Both the position numbers and the translations under genes were made by a program. A model generated the notes under the pieces. The model saw nothing but the letters and a program-made list of their open reading frames with translations, was not told the DNA's origin and ran no database searches. A DNA stretch of 64,000 nucleotides, from positions 186,001 to 250,000 of the forward strand of contig JBAOHC010000027.1 in NCBI GenBank assembly GCA_037046735.1. The letters are read 5' to 3'. This document shows, in pieces, positions 17,574 to 26,014 of this stretch (its first letter is position 1; each line of letters begins with the position of its first letter). The DNA comes from JADKAV01 sp037046735 (GTDB taxonomy: Bacteria; Actinomycetota; Actinomycetes; S36-B12; UBA10799).

Positions 17574-18283
17574 TGCGTCGCCTCCAGGTATCGACCCGAC
17601 AGCGCCTGGTCGGTCAGTTGCGCGGTGGCGGAGAAGCTGTAAAGGCCTTCGGTGCTATTGGTGACGTCGGTGAGAACCGGTGAGGCGTAGTCGGCGTTGA
17701 GGCGCAGGCTGTCCATCCAGGCCGCGATGTCGTCCATGGTCTTGGCCTCGCCGGTGAAGGCCACTGTGCCCACACCGGGGATCACGGTCTGCGAGGTCGT
17801 CATCGCCTGCTTCTCCCCCGGACCGACCACTGCGTCCAAGGTGACCAGCGACAGCTCCAACGGCTGCATCCGCGACAGCCCACCCAGGAGGCGCGACACC
17901 TGCACCTCCTGGCCCATGGCGGTGGCCAGGTCGGTGCGCGCGGTGGTGACCGCTTGGTAGGCGGCGGGGACATAGGCGTAGCGCTGCTTGAGCACCATGG
18001 CGGCATCGACACGGGCCTGGGCGTCTGCCTTGGCCGCGTTGGCAGCGCGCTGCTGCACACCTGTGTAGGCGACGAGGAGCACGAGCAGGCCGATCACGCC
18101 AGCGAGCATGAGCAGTGCTTTGCGTTTGGCGGCATGGACGAGGCGGCGGTTGCGGATCGCTGGTGGGAGCAGGTTGGCCGAGGGGAAAGCGCCACTTGTG
18201 AACAGGCTTTCCAGCGGGGTCTCCGGGACGACCTGCACCGGTTGTTTTTCCGGGGCCGGCTGCGCGGGCATCTGAACGGTCAT
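17570..18283 (-). CDS. pilN: Type IV pilus assembly protein PilN
   Basis: 237-residue single-pass inner-membrane protein. The cytoplasmic N-terminus contains FPSANLLPPAIRNRR, the PilN segment that docks into PilM (consensus INLLP). A TM at about residues 58-73 (LAGVIGLLVLLVAYTG) and a coiled-coil/ferredoxin-like domain follow. It is coupled to pilM and pilO by 4-nt overlaps. Confidence 0.87.
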   Translation of the reverse strand: MTVQMPAQPAPEKQPVQVVPETPLESLFTSGAFPSANLLPPAIRNRRLVHAAKRKALLMLAGVIGLLVLLVAYTGVQQRAANAAKADAQARVDAAMVLKQRYAYVPAAYQAVTTARTDLATAMGQEVQVSRLLGGLSRMQPLELSLVTLDAVVGPGEKQAMTTSQTVIPGVGTVAFTGEAKTMDDIAAWMDSLRLNADYASPVLTDVTNSTEGLYSFSATAQLTDQALSGRYLEATQ

Positions 18284-19305
18284 GCGGCCACCGCCAGTGC
18301 CAGACCGATCGCGGTGGCTGCCTCACTGTCGGCCAGGGGCACCTCCGTGCCCAGCCCCAGGTTGCGACCGGGGTCGGCACGCCGAACGTCGGTGTGCAAC
18401 GCGTCGCGCAATTGGAAGTCGAGGCCGAACTGGGCGGCGCCGCCACCGATCAACCAGACGCGATCGATGCTCCTGCCATTGTTGGTGCGGAAGAACATCA
18501 CACTGGAACGGATCTCCTCGATCAACGAGCCGGTCGCGGCGTCCAGGGCCTGCCGCGTCGAGTGCTGATCGCCGGGGCTCATGGTCGGCCAGAGGGCTCC
18601 GACGCCCTGTTTCCAGGCCTGCGCCTGCTCATAGTCGATGTGGAACTGGTCGGCCAGGGATTCGGTCACGGAGGCTCCACCGCGGGCCATGACCCGCACG
18701 AACGTGGGGCGACTGCCCTCGTGGACCACCAACGAGGTTGTATTGGCGCCCACGTCGATCAGCGCCTCCGCGCCGATCGCTGACCGGTTGCAGACGGCAT
18801 GCAGGGCGCCGAGGGGGGAGAAATCCACGCGGTCAACGGTCAGACCCGCCCGCTCGATGGCCTCGACAGCGGCAGTGACGATGTCCTCGTTGGCGGCGAG
18901 CAGGAGGCCGCGCAGGGTCCGGGAACCGTCCTTATCGATGATCTCCTCAGCGGGCAGGAAGTCCAGGACGGATTCCTCCACAGCCATCGGCAGGAGGTCG
19001 GAGGCCAGCATGGGCAGGGCCGTCTTCAACTCCTTCTCGGGAACCCACGGCAGCTCAACCTCGCGGGCCACCATGCGCTGATTGACCATCCCGACCGAGA
19101 CGGGTGCCTTGGGCAGGCGCTGCCCCCGGAGCAAGGATTTGACGGCGGCGGTGATGGCCATCGGGTCGATCACGTCGTTCTGGGGATCAGGCACCGCCAG
19201 GCTCTCGCGCTGGTAGGCCAACAGCGCGGGTCCCGTTCTTGTCAACCGGACCGCTGCCAGGCGCACGGCCGTGGACCCCACGTCCAGTCCGATTCCTGCT
19301 CTCAT
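18280..19305 (-). CDS. pilM: Type IV pilus actin-like ATPase PilM
   Basis: 341-residue cytoplasmic actin/FtsA-fold protein. Phosphate-1 loop GIGLDVGSTAVRLAAVR at the start, phosphate-2 loop ALIDVGANTTSLVVH, adenosine motif VWLIGGGAAQFGL. It binds the PilN tail and is thought to signal between the motor and the periplasmic alignment complex. ATG at 19305 has AAGGAG at good spacing; upstream in-frame codons lack such a site. First gene of pilM-N-O-P, 75 nt downstream of pilD. Confidence 0.92.
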   Translation of the reverse strand: MRAGIGLDVGSTAVRLAAVRLTRTGPALLAYQRESLAVPDPQNDVIDPMAITAAVKSLLRGQRLPKAPVSVGMVNQRMVAREVELPWVPEKELKTALPMLASDLLPMAVEESVLDFLPAEEIIDKDGSRTLRGLLLAANEDIVTAAVEAIERAGLTVDRVDFSPLGALHAVCNRSAIGAEALIDVGANTTSLVVHEGSRPTFVRVMARGGASVTESLADQFHIDYEQAQAWKQGVGALWPTMSPGDQHSTRQALDAATGSLIEEIRSSVMFFRTNNGRSIDRVWLIGGGAAQFGLDFQLRDALHTDVRRADPGRNLGLGTEVPLADSEAATAIGLALAVAA

Positions 19306-19380
19306 CTGCCTGCTCCTTGCAGCGCTCCTAAAGACGATTCGCCACAAAACGCGAAGAACTTGAGCAGCGGCGCGGCAGAT

Positions 19381-20169
19381 TTACCCAGTTGCCAAGATCT
19401 GTCCATACCAGGTCGCGATGGCCTGCCCCCAGAGCAACGCCAGCCAGCAGCCGGCAATCATGAACGGCCCGAAGGGCACGGCAGTCTTCCGGCCTCCTTT
19501 GCCGGCCAGGATCAATGCGACCCCCCAGACCGCACCCAACAGGAATCCGAAGAAGAAGCCGACGACGACCTGTGCCCAGCCGAACCAGCCCAGGACCAGG
19601 CCGAGCAGGACCGCCAGTTTGACGTCACCCATCCCCATGCCCGCCGGGTAGATGAGCACCAGCAGCAGGTAGGCACCACCCATGGCAACGGCACCGAGGC
19701 CTGCGCGGGCAAGGTTGCCCCAGGCGTCCTCTGCGCCCGATGTCAGCAGCAGCCCGAGGGCCACAACCACCCAGCTGCTGAGCACGATCGGGTTCGGTAG
19801 CCGCTTGACATCGATATCGATCATCGCGAGGGCGATACCGGCAGCCACGAACCACAGCATCGGGAACAGCAGGAAGGATGGGCCGATCAGGGCGGCGGTC
19901 AGCGCGAACGCCACGCCGGTGAACAGCTCCACCAGCGGGTAGCGCATGGAGATGGGGGTTCCGCAGTCCCGGCAGCGACCCCGCAGCACCAGCCAGGAGA
20001 CCAGGGGAATGTTGTCGTAAGCCCTGATCGGATGGTCGCAGTTGGGGCAGTGCGACGACGGGTGATTGAGGTTCTCCCCGCGCGGCACACGCCAGATGAC
20101 CACGTTGAGGAAGGACCCGATGATGAGGCCGAAGACGAATCCGGCGACGAGTAGCACGGGGGTGGGCAC
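19381..20169 (-). CDS. pilD: Prepilin peptidase / N-methyltransferase
   Basis: 262-residue polytopic aspartic protease of the A24 family that removes prepilin leaders and methylates the new N-terminus. The N-terminal part has GSFLNVVIWRVPRGE and a zinc-type tetracysteine (CPNC, then CRDCG). The catalytic Asp residues lie in ALAMIDIDVKRLPNP and the GxGD motif GMGMGDVKLAVLLG. About eight hydrophobic segments. GTG at 20169 is preceded by TAGGCT after 7 nt, a leaderless signal, so pilD may have its own promoter within the cluster. Confidence 0.94.
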   Translation of the reverse strand: MPTPVLLVAGFVFGLIIGSFLNVVIWRVPRGENLNHPSSHCPNCDHPIRAYDNIPLVSWLVLRGRCRDCGTPISMRYPLVELFTGVAFALTAALIGPSFLLFPMLWFVAAGIALAMIDIDVKRLPNPIVLSSWVVVALGLLLTSGAEDAWGNLARAGLGAVAMGGAYLLLVLIYPAGMGMGDVKLAVLLGLVLGWFGWAQVVVGFFFGFLLGAVWGVALILAGKGGRKTAVPFGPFMIAGCWLALLWGQAIATWYGQILATG

Positions 20170-20176
20170 GGGCGTC

Positions 20177-20182
20177 AGCCTA
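20177..20182 (-). promoter_or_regulatory. -10 box of pilD, leaderless
   Basis: TAGGCT on the minus strand, 7 nt before the pilD GTG. No Shine-Dalgarno sequence is seen. Confidence 0.45.
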
Positions 20183-20224
20183 GCTGCGGGCGAGGCACGG
20201 TGACCCTTGCCCTGTGGACGGGCC

Positions 20225-21694
20225 TCATGACACGGGGTACTCCAGCCACAACGTGGTGGTGATGATGTCGGAGAACGGAGAGTCGCCATCGGGATCGAAG
20301 TACACCGCGGGATTCTTGACGACGTTACCGGTGACCATAGGGCTATTTGTGCACCGGTCGGCAGCGATCACCGACCCGACCGCCCCCTGGCTGGAGGTCT
20401 GCAGACTGATCTGGTCACCCGCGATGAACATCCCGCTGGCCACAGCCGATCCGCCACCACCTTGGCTTCCGGCGCTGAAGTTGCTGAAGGTCTCGATATC
20501 GGCGTCGGCAAGGAGGAACAGATTGCGGAATGCCGGTGCCCGCATGTCGTAGTGATCCCACCGGATGTTCCCGTACGCCTTGGTCGCACAGTCCGCGGCG
20601 TTGGCCGAACTGGCGATGACAGTGATGTTCGGGATGGATGCGTTGCCGGTGCCGACGTTGACATCACCCTCAGATACGTAGAACACCCCGCTGACGCTGT
20701 TTCGACCTGCGGTCCACACACGCGTTGTGGGGTTATGGGACCAGCCAATGCCACTTGCCGAACTGTTCTCCGGGCCAGCACAGGGTCCCGAACTGGACCA
20801 ACTCTTCACAGTGCCATCCGGGCAGAGGTCGTACCAACGCGACATGGCCACAGCATCCGAGTTCGGTGCGCTGAAGTAGAACGAGCGGGCGTTGACGCGT
20901 GGCAGGTTCGCCCGGGGGGCACTACCCACCTGACCGCCGGGGTTGACGCTGAAGCGGTTGCTATTGGCGGTGGACTCTCCCGTGCTGGTCACCATGCCTG
21001 TCACCGTCGGGTTGCCCTGGGTCGTGATGACCCCGTTGGAGTGCACTCCCGCGATAGTCGGGTCATAGCCAGTGGCAGTAGTCACCGTCGTGCTGGATTC
21101 GATCTTGAGGTTGCCCGACGTCAGGATCGCTGCTTGCGGCGAGTAGGGCAAGAAGACGTACTCGGCCTTGACCATCCGGCTCGACTCCTTCGGCGCCCCT
21201 CGGTACGGGGACCAGCCCACCGCGTATACGCGGCCGAAGCCCGGATAACGCCCGCCGACCAGTGCGGTGCTGGGCTTGAGGACGGCGTATTGGCCAGACT
21301 CGGTGGTCATGAGGCAAGCGGGGTTCGCGTCCACCAAGTCGTCAATCTGGGCGATGGCCCACGACTGCTCCTGATCTGCTGTGTCGAAGTCGGCGGGGCC
21401 AGTGATCGGACTGCCCGTGCAGGTGGGTGCGGACAGTTGGGCAGTGGCCTGCCCCGGGATCGGATAGTCCGCACTGTTGGCGTCGTAGGCAGCCTGGAGT
21501 TGCCCGAGAGTCGTGTCAACGCCGGCCTCAGCAGTGGCCAGAGCGCTCTCGAAGTTCGTACGGTGCACCGACATGGCCAAAGCGTTACGGGCCATCGACG
21601 CTGCGACCATGATCAGGATCATGATGAATGTGCTGATGCCCAGCACGACGATGATGCCCACGCCCTCGTCATCTGCGAACCGTTCTCGACGCAT
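20225..21694 (-). CDS. PilX-like minor pilin/pilus assembly protein
   Basis: 489-residue secreted protein anchored by an N-terminal hydrophobic segment (DEGVGIIVVLGISTFIMILI, residues ~9-28), which resembles PilX N-termini (class III-like leader without a perfect G|FxxxE site). The rest is Gly/Ser/Asn-rich with predicted beta structure and several Cys (for example CTGSPITG, DLCPDG, SGPCAG, DRCTNS), suggesting disulfides outside the cell. It sits in the minor-pilin operon pilV-pilW-pilX, where such proteins prime pilus assembly or act at the tip. Confidence 0.7.
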   Translation of the reverse strand: MRRERFADDEGVGIIVVLGISTFIMILIMVAASMARNALAMSVHRTNFESALATAEAGVDTTLGQLQAAYDANSADYPIPGQATAQLSAPTCTGSPITGPADFDTADQEQSWAIAQIDDLVDANPACLMTTESGQYAVLKPSTALVGGRYPGFGRVYAVGWSPYRGAPKESSRMVKAEYVFLPYSPQAAILTSGNLKIESSTTVTTATGYDPTIAGVHSNGVITTQGNPTVTGMVTSTGESTANSNRFSVNPGGQVGSAPRANLPRVNARSFYFSAPNSDAVAMSRWYDLCPDGTVKSWSSSGPCAGPENSSASGIGWSHNPTTRVWTAGRNSVSGVFYVSEGDVNVGTGNASIPNITVIASSANAADCATKAYGNIRWDHYDMRAPAFRNLFLLADADIETFSNFSAGSQGGGGSAVASGMFIAGDQISLQTSSQGAVGSVIAADRCTNSPMVTGNVVKNPAVYFDPDGDSPFSDIITTTLWLEYPVS

Positions 21695-21697
21695 GGT

Positions 21698-22276
21698 TCA
21701 GCCCACCTTGTTCCGCAAACGCACCGACACGGTCGCCTCCTTGATGGACGTGCCACGGCCCACCAGAGCGTCGTACTGCATCTTCAGGGTGACCTGGCTG
21801 GCATCCGTCGGGACGACCGTGTTGTACGTGAACAGCGTCCTGACGATCAGCGACGTCGCCTCCTTCTTGCCCACGGTGTCGTCGAGCCCCTGGTACCGGA
21901 TCACGTCGAAATGTTCCCCGTCCTCGCTACGGGCGAGTCGCCAGGTGACGATCTCGTCGTTGTCCTGGGCGTAGTCGGAGTCATAGTCGATCCACATCTG
22001 CAGGTGGGAGGCGCACCCGGAATCCACCGACGACGGATCATCCAGTTGTGCGAGCCCACCGTCACAGACAACGCCGCGCCCTTGCCGGACGTCGCTGGTC
22101 AACCGGTCGAGGACCAGCTTGGCGTCGAAGAGCCCGCGATTGTCGTCATCGACGAACGTCAGGACCTTGTTGGAGCTCTGCACGCCCGCGAGCATGAGAG
22201 CAGAGGCGGCACCGATGATGGAAACCGTGACCATCATCTCCACCAGGGTCAGCCCGAGATCGCCGCGTAATCTCAT
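21698..22276 (-). CDS. PilW-like minor prepilin
   Basis: 192-residue type IV prepilin. Leader MRLRGDLG with PilD cleavage expected before LTLVEMMVTVSIIGAASALM (Glu at mature position +5). The globular part has Cys residues in VVCDGGL and SGCASH, likely disulfide-linked. It overlaps the pilV stop by 4 nt and ends 4 nt before the pilX-like gene, so the three are one operon. Confidence 0.83.
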   Translation of the reverse strand: MRLRGDLGLTLVEMMVTVSIIGAASALMLAGVQSSNKVLTFVDDDNRGLFDAKLVLDRLTSDVRQGRGVVCDGGLAQLDDPSSVDSGCASHLQMWIDYDSDYAQDNDEIVTWRLARSEDGEHFDVIRYQGLDDTVGKKEATSLIVRTLFTYNTVVPTDASQVTLKMQYDALVGRGTSIKEATVSVRLRNKVG

Positions 22277-23952
22277 TTCTCCACCACCGTCAGCGAAGCC
22301 GGGAACCGGCCGTGGTCATAGGCCACGCGCACCGTGTCCGGACCGGTGTTCCAGAGTTTCATGCCGAGCACGGTCTTGTTGGCGCCTGCGATCGACACGT
22401 TGGGGAACTGCCACCAGACCTCCTGCCATCCCTGGCAGTCGTAGTCCTCGATGGCCAACGGGCTCGCGGACCCTGCCGCGCTGATGCTGCCGTTGTTCGT
22501 CTTCAGGGTCAACAGTTGCGCCGACAACCGGACCGGATCATCGGGATTCTCCGGCCGCACCCACATTCGCAGGACGACAGTGCCGGTGTAGCTTCGAGCC
22601 GCGTTCTGGGTGACGAACATCAGCGTGGATGTGCGCGACGTCGAGGTGAAGGACCCGCCCGTATAGAGCAAGCGTCCTGCACTGTCAGCAGGGCTCAGGT
22701 CCGTGCTGAGCACGGGCAACTCTCGATCGGCCGGGATACTCGGGGCGGCCATGTCCATGTACATCGGATACATGGATACCGGCCCGAGGATCGGATCACT
22801 GCTCGGGAGTGGGAATGTTGGCCAGGAGACACTCCCGGAATTGTGAAGTGTGTACTGCTTGCGGCTGTAACCACTGACGGCGGCAGGCACAGGTGCGGGG
22901 GAAGTGGCAGGGCAGGTGTTCGTGGTCCACGTCCACGTCGGCGAGGGTGTCGCCGACCCTGTCGGAGAGGGCGTTGCCGAGGGCGATGCAGAGCTCGACG
23001 GTGTAGGGGTCGCGGAAGGGCCAATGACGTTGCTGGTCACGACCAGCATGGATGTGAGACTCGCGGTGATTTCCTGATTGCCTGGTGACGATGCCGCCGC
23101 CTCGATCTGCCAGGTGGTCGTGGCGTTGGCTGCGCCCGTAGGGACGGTGCGCACCACCCAGAACACCACTTGGTCCTTCGGGTCGAGTCGACCCGTGTCC
23201 GGTGTGCCGTCGCCATTGTGGTCCGTCATCAACAAGGTGTCTGCGGTCGGATCGAAGATGTCGTTACCGTCGTCGAGGTAGATCTGCGCGCCAGCCAGTG
23301 TGGTGCCGACGTTGAACTGGTCAGGGGCACCCTGGTTGCTGAGCTGGAAGCCGAATGCCGCGGTGGCCCCTGGGTTGACGGTGACGGTTGAGGGCCCGAC
23401 AGGGGTGAGCTTGAACTCCGGCAACGGCAGGCCGCGGGCGGTGTTCGCGACCACCGAGGTCATGATCCTGGACCACGTGCGGCCGTAGGCGGCCCATTCG
23501 ACGACGACGGTCACCCGGCGGTTGTCGGCCCCGATGACGTCGGTCGGCCGGGTGATGTAGGTGTAGGTGGTGTAGGTGGCATTGTTCATGCTGGTGGTGC
23601 TGATCTGTGGACTGAGGCCACCGGCGACCTGCACGAGCGACTCGCCCTGATATGCGCCGCTGGCGAGATGGGGGTCGGGAGCGATGCCCGCTGGGTCATG
23701 GCCCAAGGAACCGAACGCCTTCGAGCGCATCCGCTCCAACTGCTGCGTGGCGATGTCCGCACCCTGCTGGTTGAGCCGGGCGGTATGGACGGCCCTGACC
23801 GAGCCTGTCGAGGCGTAGGCGAACGCAGTGAGGATGACCGTCGCCATAGCGATCGCGACCATCATCTCGATCAGTGTGAAGCCACCATCGCTGCCATGGG
23901 CAGGGCGACGGTGGATGCGCCCCAGAAGCTCGTGGGGCCAGTTGACTGCCAC
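22273..23952 (-). CDS. Large PilV-like minor prepilin with Ser/Pro linker
   Basis: 559 residues, far longer than usual minor pilins (150-250). The leader ends SDGG and cleavage is expected before FTLIEMMVAIAMATVILTAF. Residues ~170-310 look like a beta-sandwich repeat region (VTVNPGATAAFGFQLSNQGA, DGNDIFDPTADT, DHNGDGTPD, the latter Ca-loop-like). A Ser/Pro/Thr linker at ~315-345 and a distinct C-terminal domain follow. This may be a pilus tip adhesin. GTG at 23952 lies 38 nt after the pilA terminator hairpin. Confidence 0.78.
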   Translation of the reverse strand: MAVNWPHELLGRIHRRPAHGSDGGFTLIEMMVAIAMATVILTAFAYASTGSVRAVHTARLNQQGADIATQQLERMRSKAFGSLGHDPAGIAPDPHLASGAYQGESLVQVAGGLSPQISTTSMNNATYTTYTYITRPTDVIGADNRRVTVVVEWAAYGRTWSRIMTSVVANTARGLPLPEFKLTPVGPSTVTVNPGATAAFGFQLSNQGAPDQFNVGTTLAGAQIYLDDGNDIFDPTADTLLMTDHNGDGTPDTGRLDPKDQVVFWVVRTVPTGAANATTTWQIEAAASSPGNQEITASLTSMLVVTSNVIGPSATPTPSSSASPSATPSPTGSATPSPTWTWTTNTCPATSPAPVPAAVSGYSRKQYTLHNSGSVSWPTFPLPSSDPILGPVSMYPMYMDMAAPSIPADRELPVLSTDLSPADSAGRLLYTGGSFTSTSRTSTLMFVTQNAARSYTGTVVLRMWVRPENPDDPVRLSAQLLTLKTNNGSISAAGSASPLAIEDYDCQGWQEVWWQFPNVSIAGANKTVLGMKLWNTGPDTVRVAYDHGRFPASLTVVEK

Positions 23953-23989
23953 ACCAGGTACATCGACGGGCAGGCCAGCGGACTTAACG

Positions 23990-24024
23990 AGGAAAGGACC
24001 CCGGGAATCCCGGGGTCCTTTCCT
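23990..24024 (-). terminator. Strong terminator hairpin after pilA
   Basis: Near-perfect 16-17 bp inverted repeat (AGGAAAGGACCCCGGGA and its complement around a few bases) in the 84-nt gap between pilA and the pilV-like gene. It should cap most pilA transcripts, letting only read-through or a weak internal promoter express the minor pilins. Confidence 0.8.
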
Positions 24025-24036
24025 ATTGGTTGATCG

Positions 24037-24459
24037 TCAGCAGCCTGTTTCTACCGGCTGTTGAGTCCCGCCCGCGGCGGAGTCATATGTCACACCCCAG
24101 CCGGTGGCAGCACCACCGGTCGCCTCAACGCAGTACGTGAACGCGTTCCCCGCCGGTACGTAGTCGGTGACAGCGTTGTTGGCTGATGTCTGGACCTGTA
24201 CCTCACCTGCTGCGGGCACAGTCGGTGCCTCGACGATATCGGTCGGGTACGCCTGGAACTCGGTGAAGTACGTCTCAATGGCGACCGCACCGTTTCGGGC
24301 GTCAGACGTCAGTGCTGCCTTGGCTGCGCTGGCGCGCTGGTTCAGGAAGACCGGGATCGCGATGGCTGCCAGGATTCCGATGATGATGATCACAACGAGG
24401 AGCTCGATGAGGGTGAAGCCCTCATCCTTCTTCCTCGCCTCAATGAGCCGCTCTAGCAT
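24037..24459 (-). CDS. pilA: Major type IV pilin PilA
   Basis: 140-residue type IVa prepilin. The leader is 14 residues (MLERLIEARKKDEG), cleaved before FTLIELLVVIIIIGILAAIA with the essential Glu at +5. The mature globular domain has two Cys, one in FTYCVEA and one as the last residue (VETGC), so a C-terminal disulfide loop is likely. ATG at 24459 has AAGGAGA 7 nt upstream. It is followed by a strong terminator, as expected for an abundant subunit. An IS element is inserted 96 bp upstream of the start codon. Confidence 0.95.
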   Translation of the reverse strand: MLERLIEARKKDEGFTLIELLVVIIIIGILAAIAIPVFLNQRASAAKAALTSDARNGAVAIETYFTEFQAYPTDIVEAPTVPAAGEVQVQTSANNAVTDYVPAGNAFTYCVEATGGAATGWGVTYDSAAGGTQQPVETGC

Positions 24460-24495
24460 GATTTCTCCTTCGGTACGGGACCAACCGGTCCCAAT

Positions 24496-24524
24496 TGCAA
24501 TGACGCTGAAGGAATCGTCCAAAT
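24496..24524 (-). promoter_or_regulatory. Possible pilA promoter
   Basis: On the minus strand TTGGAC is followed after 17 nt by TGCAAT, about 37 nt before the pilA ATG. The -10 is weak. It lies between the IS left end and pilA, so the core promoter would be intact after insertion. Confidence 0.3.
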
Positions 24525-24614
24525 GACGGGCCATCATGATCGTGGGTTGGCTAGTGTCGCGCGTCAGACTTAGTGGCAGGACGGTTATGTCAGTCCTGAA
24601 GGAGAGTCTTGATC

Positions 24615-24932
24615 ATGGGAAGACCCCCATCTATTCCTGTTGAGAAGAAGACCCGGATCGTGTTGAGCGTGTTGGCCGGGGAGATGAGTGTTGCTGAGGC
24701 TGCCCGGCGGGAGAAGGTGTCCGAGCAGTCGATCGGCCGGTGGAAGGCCGACTTCCTGCAGGCCGGGAAGACCGCGCTGGCCGCGGGCAAGTCGGGGCCG
24801 TCCTCGCGGGAGGAACAGCTCGAGGCCGAAGTGCAGGATTTGACCCAGGCCCTTGGTGAGGCGGCGGTGGAGATCCGGGTGTGGAAGAAATCGGCGGAGG
24901 GCCGGCTGGGCCCTTCGAGGACCTCGAGGTGA
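24615..24932 (+). CDS. IS3-like element OrfA (helix-turn-helix)
   Basis: 105-residue DNA-binding subunit of the transposase. HTH at about residues 10-45 (EKKTRIVLSVLAGEMSVAEA, ARREKVSEQSIGRW), followed by a short leucine-rich coiled-coil (EEQLEAEVQDLTQALGEAAV). ATG at 24615 with GGAGAG about 8 nt upstream; a TTG two codons earlier is also in frame. Its stop (TGA 24930-24932) overlaps the GTG of OrfB. Confidence 0.85.
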   Translation: MGRPPSIPVEKKTRIVLSVLAGEMSVAEAARREKVSEQSIGRWKADFLQAGKTALAAGKSGPSSREEQLEAEVQDLTQALGEAAVEIRVWKKSAEGRLGPSRTSR

Positions 24933-25882
24933 TCCGCGTGCAGGCGGGCATGTCGACCGCGAGGTTCTGTGAGTTGTTCGACATGCCCGAGCGCACGTGG
25001 CGGCGCTGGCAAGCCAAAGCCCGCAGCACTGGGGAGCACGGGAAGGGGCCGTGGCCGCGGCCTGCCCGGGAGGCAGCACGCCCGCTGGCGGTCAAGCATG
25101 CCCTGGCCCATCCCGCGTGGGGTCATCGCAAGGTGTGGGCGATGACCCGTCACGACGGTCACGTCGTGTCCCAGGCCACCGTGCTGCGGTTGCTGCGCGA
25201 CGAGGCGCTGATCCTGCCCGCGGCGTATCAGAAGGAACGCCGGGACCTGGCCGGGCGGCGCAAGGCCGCGTTCGCCCACGACCCGACCGGGCCGAACCAG
25301 GTATGGCAGTTGGACTTCTCCGAGTTCGAAACCACGACTGGTGGCACGTGGCGGTTGGCTGGCTGCCGGGACTACTTCTCCAAGTACGAGTACCCGTTTC
25401 ACCTGTCCCCGACGGCGAACAAGCATGACGCGGTCGAGGCCGTCGAGCTCGCCCTAGCCGAATACGAACGGCTGTATGGACACCCGCTGGTCGACACCTG
25501 CCCGGTCGATCCCAAGACCGGTGAGTTGCTGCCGGTGCTCACGATCGTGACCGACAACGGGGGGCCGTTCCGGTCGTTCACGTTCGAGGCGTTCATCGCG
25601 ACCCACCCCGAACTGGCCCACGTCCGTACCCGGGTGCGTAGCCCCGGGCAGAACGGCTCCCGCGAACGCGGCTTCGGCACCCTGAAGTACGAACGGCTGT
25701 ACATCGATGAGATCGCCGACGCGGTCATGCTCGCCGAACGCGCCGAGGACTACCGCATCGAGTACAACACCGTGCGCCCGCACGAAGCGATCGCCTGGAA
25801 CCGGCCCGAGGAGGTGCACCTGGGCCTGGCCGACCCCACCATCCCCACATTTCAAACCACCGAAAACCTGCCAACTACTTGA
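24929..25882 (+). CDS. IS3-like element transposase OrfB (DDE integrase core)
   Basis: 317-residue rve-type integrase. An N-terminal HTH_21-like segment (HPAWGHRKVWAMTRHDGH) precedes the catalytic core: first Asp in VWQLDFSEFE, second Asp in IVTDNGGPFRS, Glu in GSRERGFGTLKYERLY, and the final VRPHEAIAWNRPEE. I start it at GTG 24929, which overlaps the OrfA stop as GTGA and allows coupled translation. Upstream in-frame sequence back to 24881 could instead be joined by -1 frameshifting. Confidence 0.86.
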   Translation: MIRVQAGMSTARFCELFDMPERTWRRWQAKARSTGEHGKGPWPRPAREAARPLAVKHALAHPAWGHRKVWAMTRHDGHVVSQATVLRLLRDEALILPAAYQKERRDLAGRRKAAFAHDPTGPNQVWQLDFSEFETTTGGTWRLAGCRDYFSKYEYPFHLSPTANKHDAVEAVELALAEYERLYGHPLVDTCPVDPKTGELLPVLTIVTDNGGPFRSFTFEAFIATHPELAHVRTRVRSPGQNGSRERGFGTLKYERLYIDEIADAVMLAERAEDYRIEYNTVRPHEAIAWNRPEEVHLGLADPTIPTFQTTENLPTT

Positions 25883-25911
25883 CGCGGGACACTAGGAGGA
25901 GCCCCCATGTC

Positions 25912-25987
25912 ACCCATTTGGCCCCATTCATGGGGACGCCGCGCAAGAAAGATCGGCAGATGGGTGATCACGTTGGGCCGAATGGGT
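25912..25987. repeat. Inverted repeat between the IS and the phosphatase gene
   Basis: Arms ACCCATTTGGCCCCA (25912-25926) and TTGGGCCGAATGGGT (25973-25987) pair with two mismatches across a 46-nt loop that holds further short repeats (ATGGGTGA/TCACCCAT; CCCCAT/ATGGGG). It lies downstream of the phosphatase gene and may be its terminator region or a remnant of another element. Confidence 0.5.
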
Positions 25988-26014
25988 ACGCGCTGATCGA
26001 CCTGGGAACCGGCC

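Larger units (their letters stand above)
24555..25891 (+). mobile_element. IS3-like insertion sequence, apparently complete
   Basis: 1337 bp bounded by imperfect inverted repeats: left TGTCGCGCGTCAGACTTAGT, right (complement) TGTCCCGCGTCAAGTAGTTG, both continuing into GGCAGG. CTAG directly flanks each end (24551-24554 and 25892-25895), a likely 4-bp target duplication. Two overlapping genes encode the HTH protein OrfA and the DDE transposase OrfB. Both open frames are intact, so the copy may be active. Confidence 0.88.

Noticed and set aside
16150..24459. Type II secretion system rather than pilus
   Set aside because: PilT with its retraction motif, PilM-N-O and a typical type IVa pilin are present, and no GspD/GspL set is seen.
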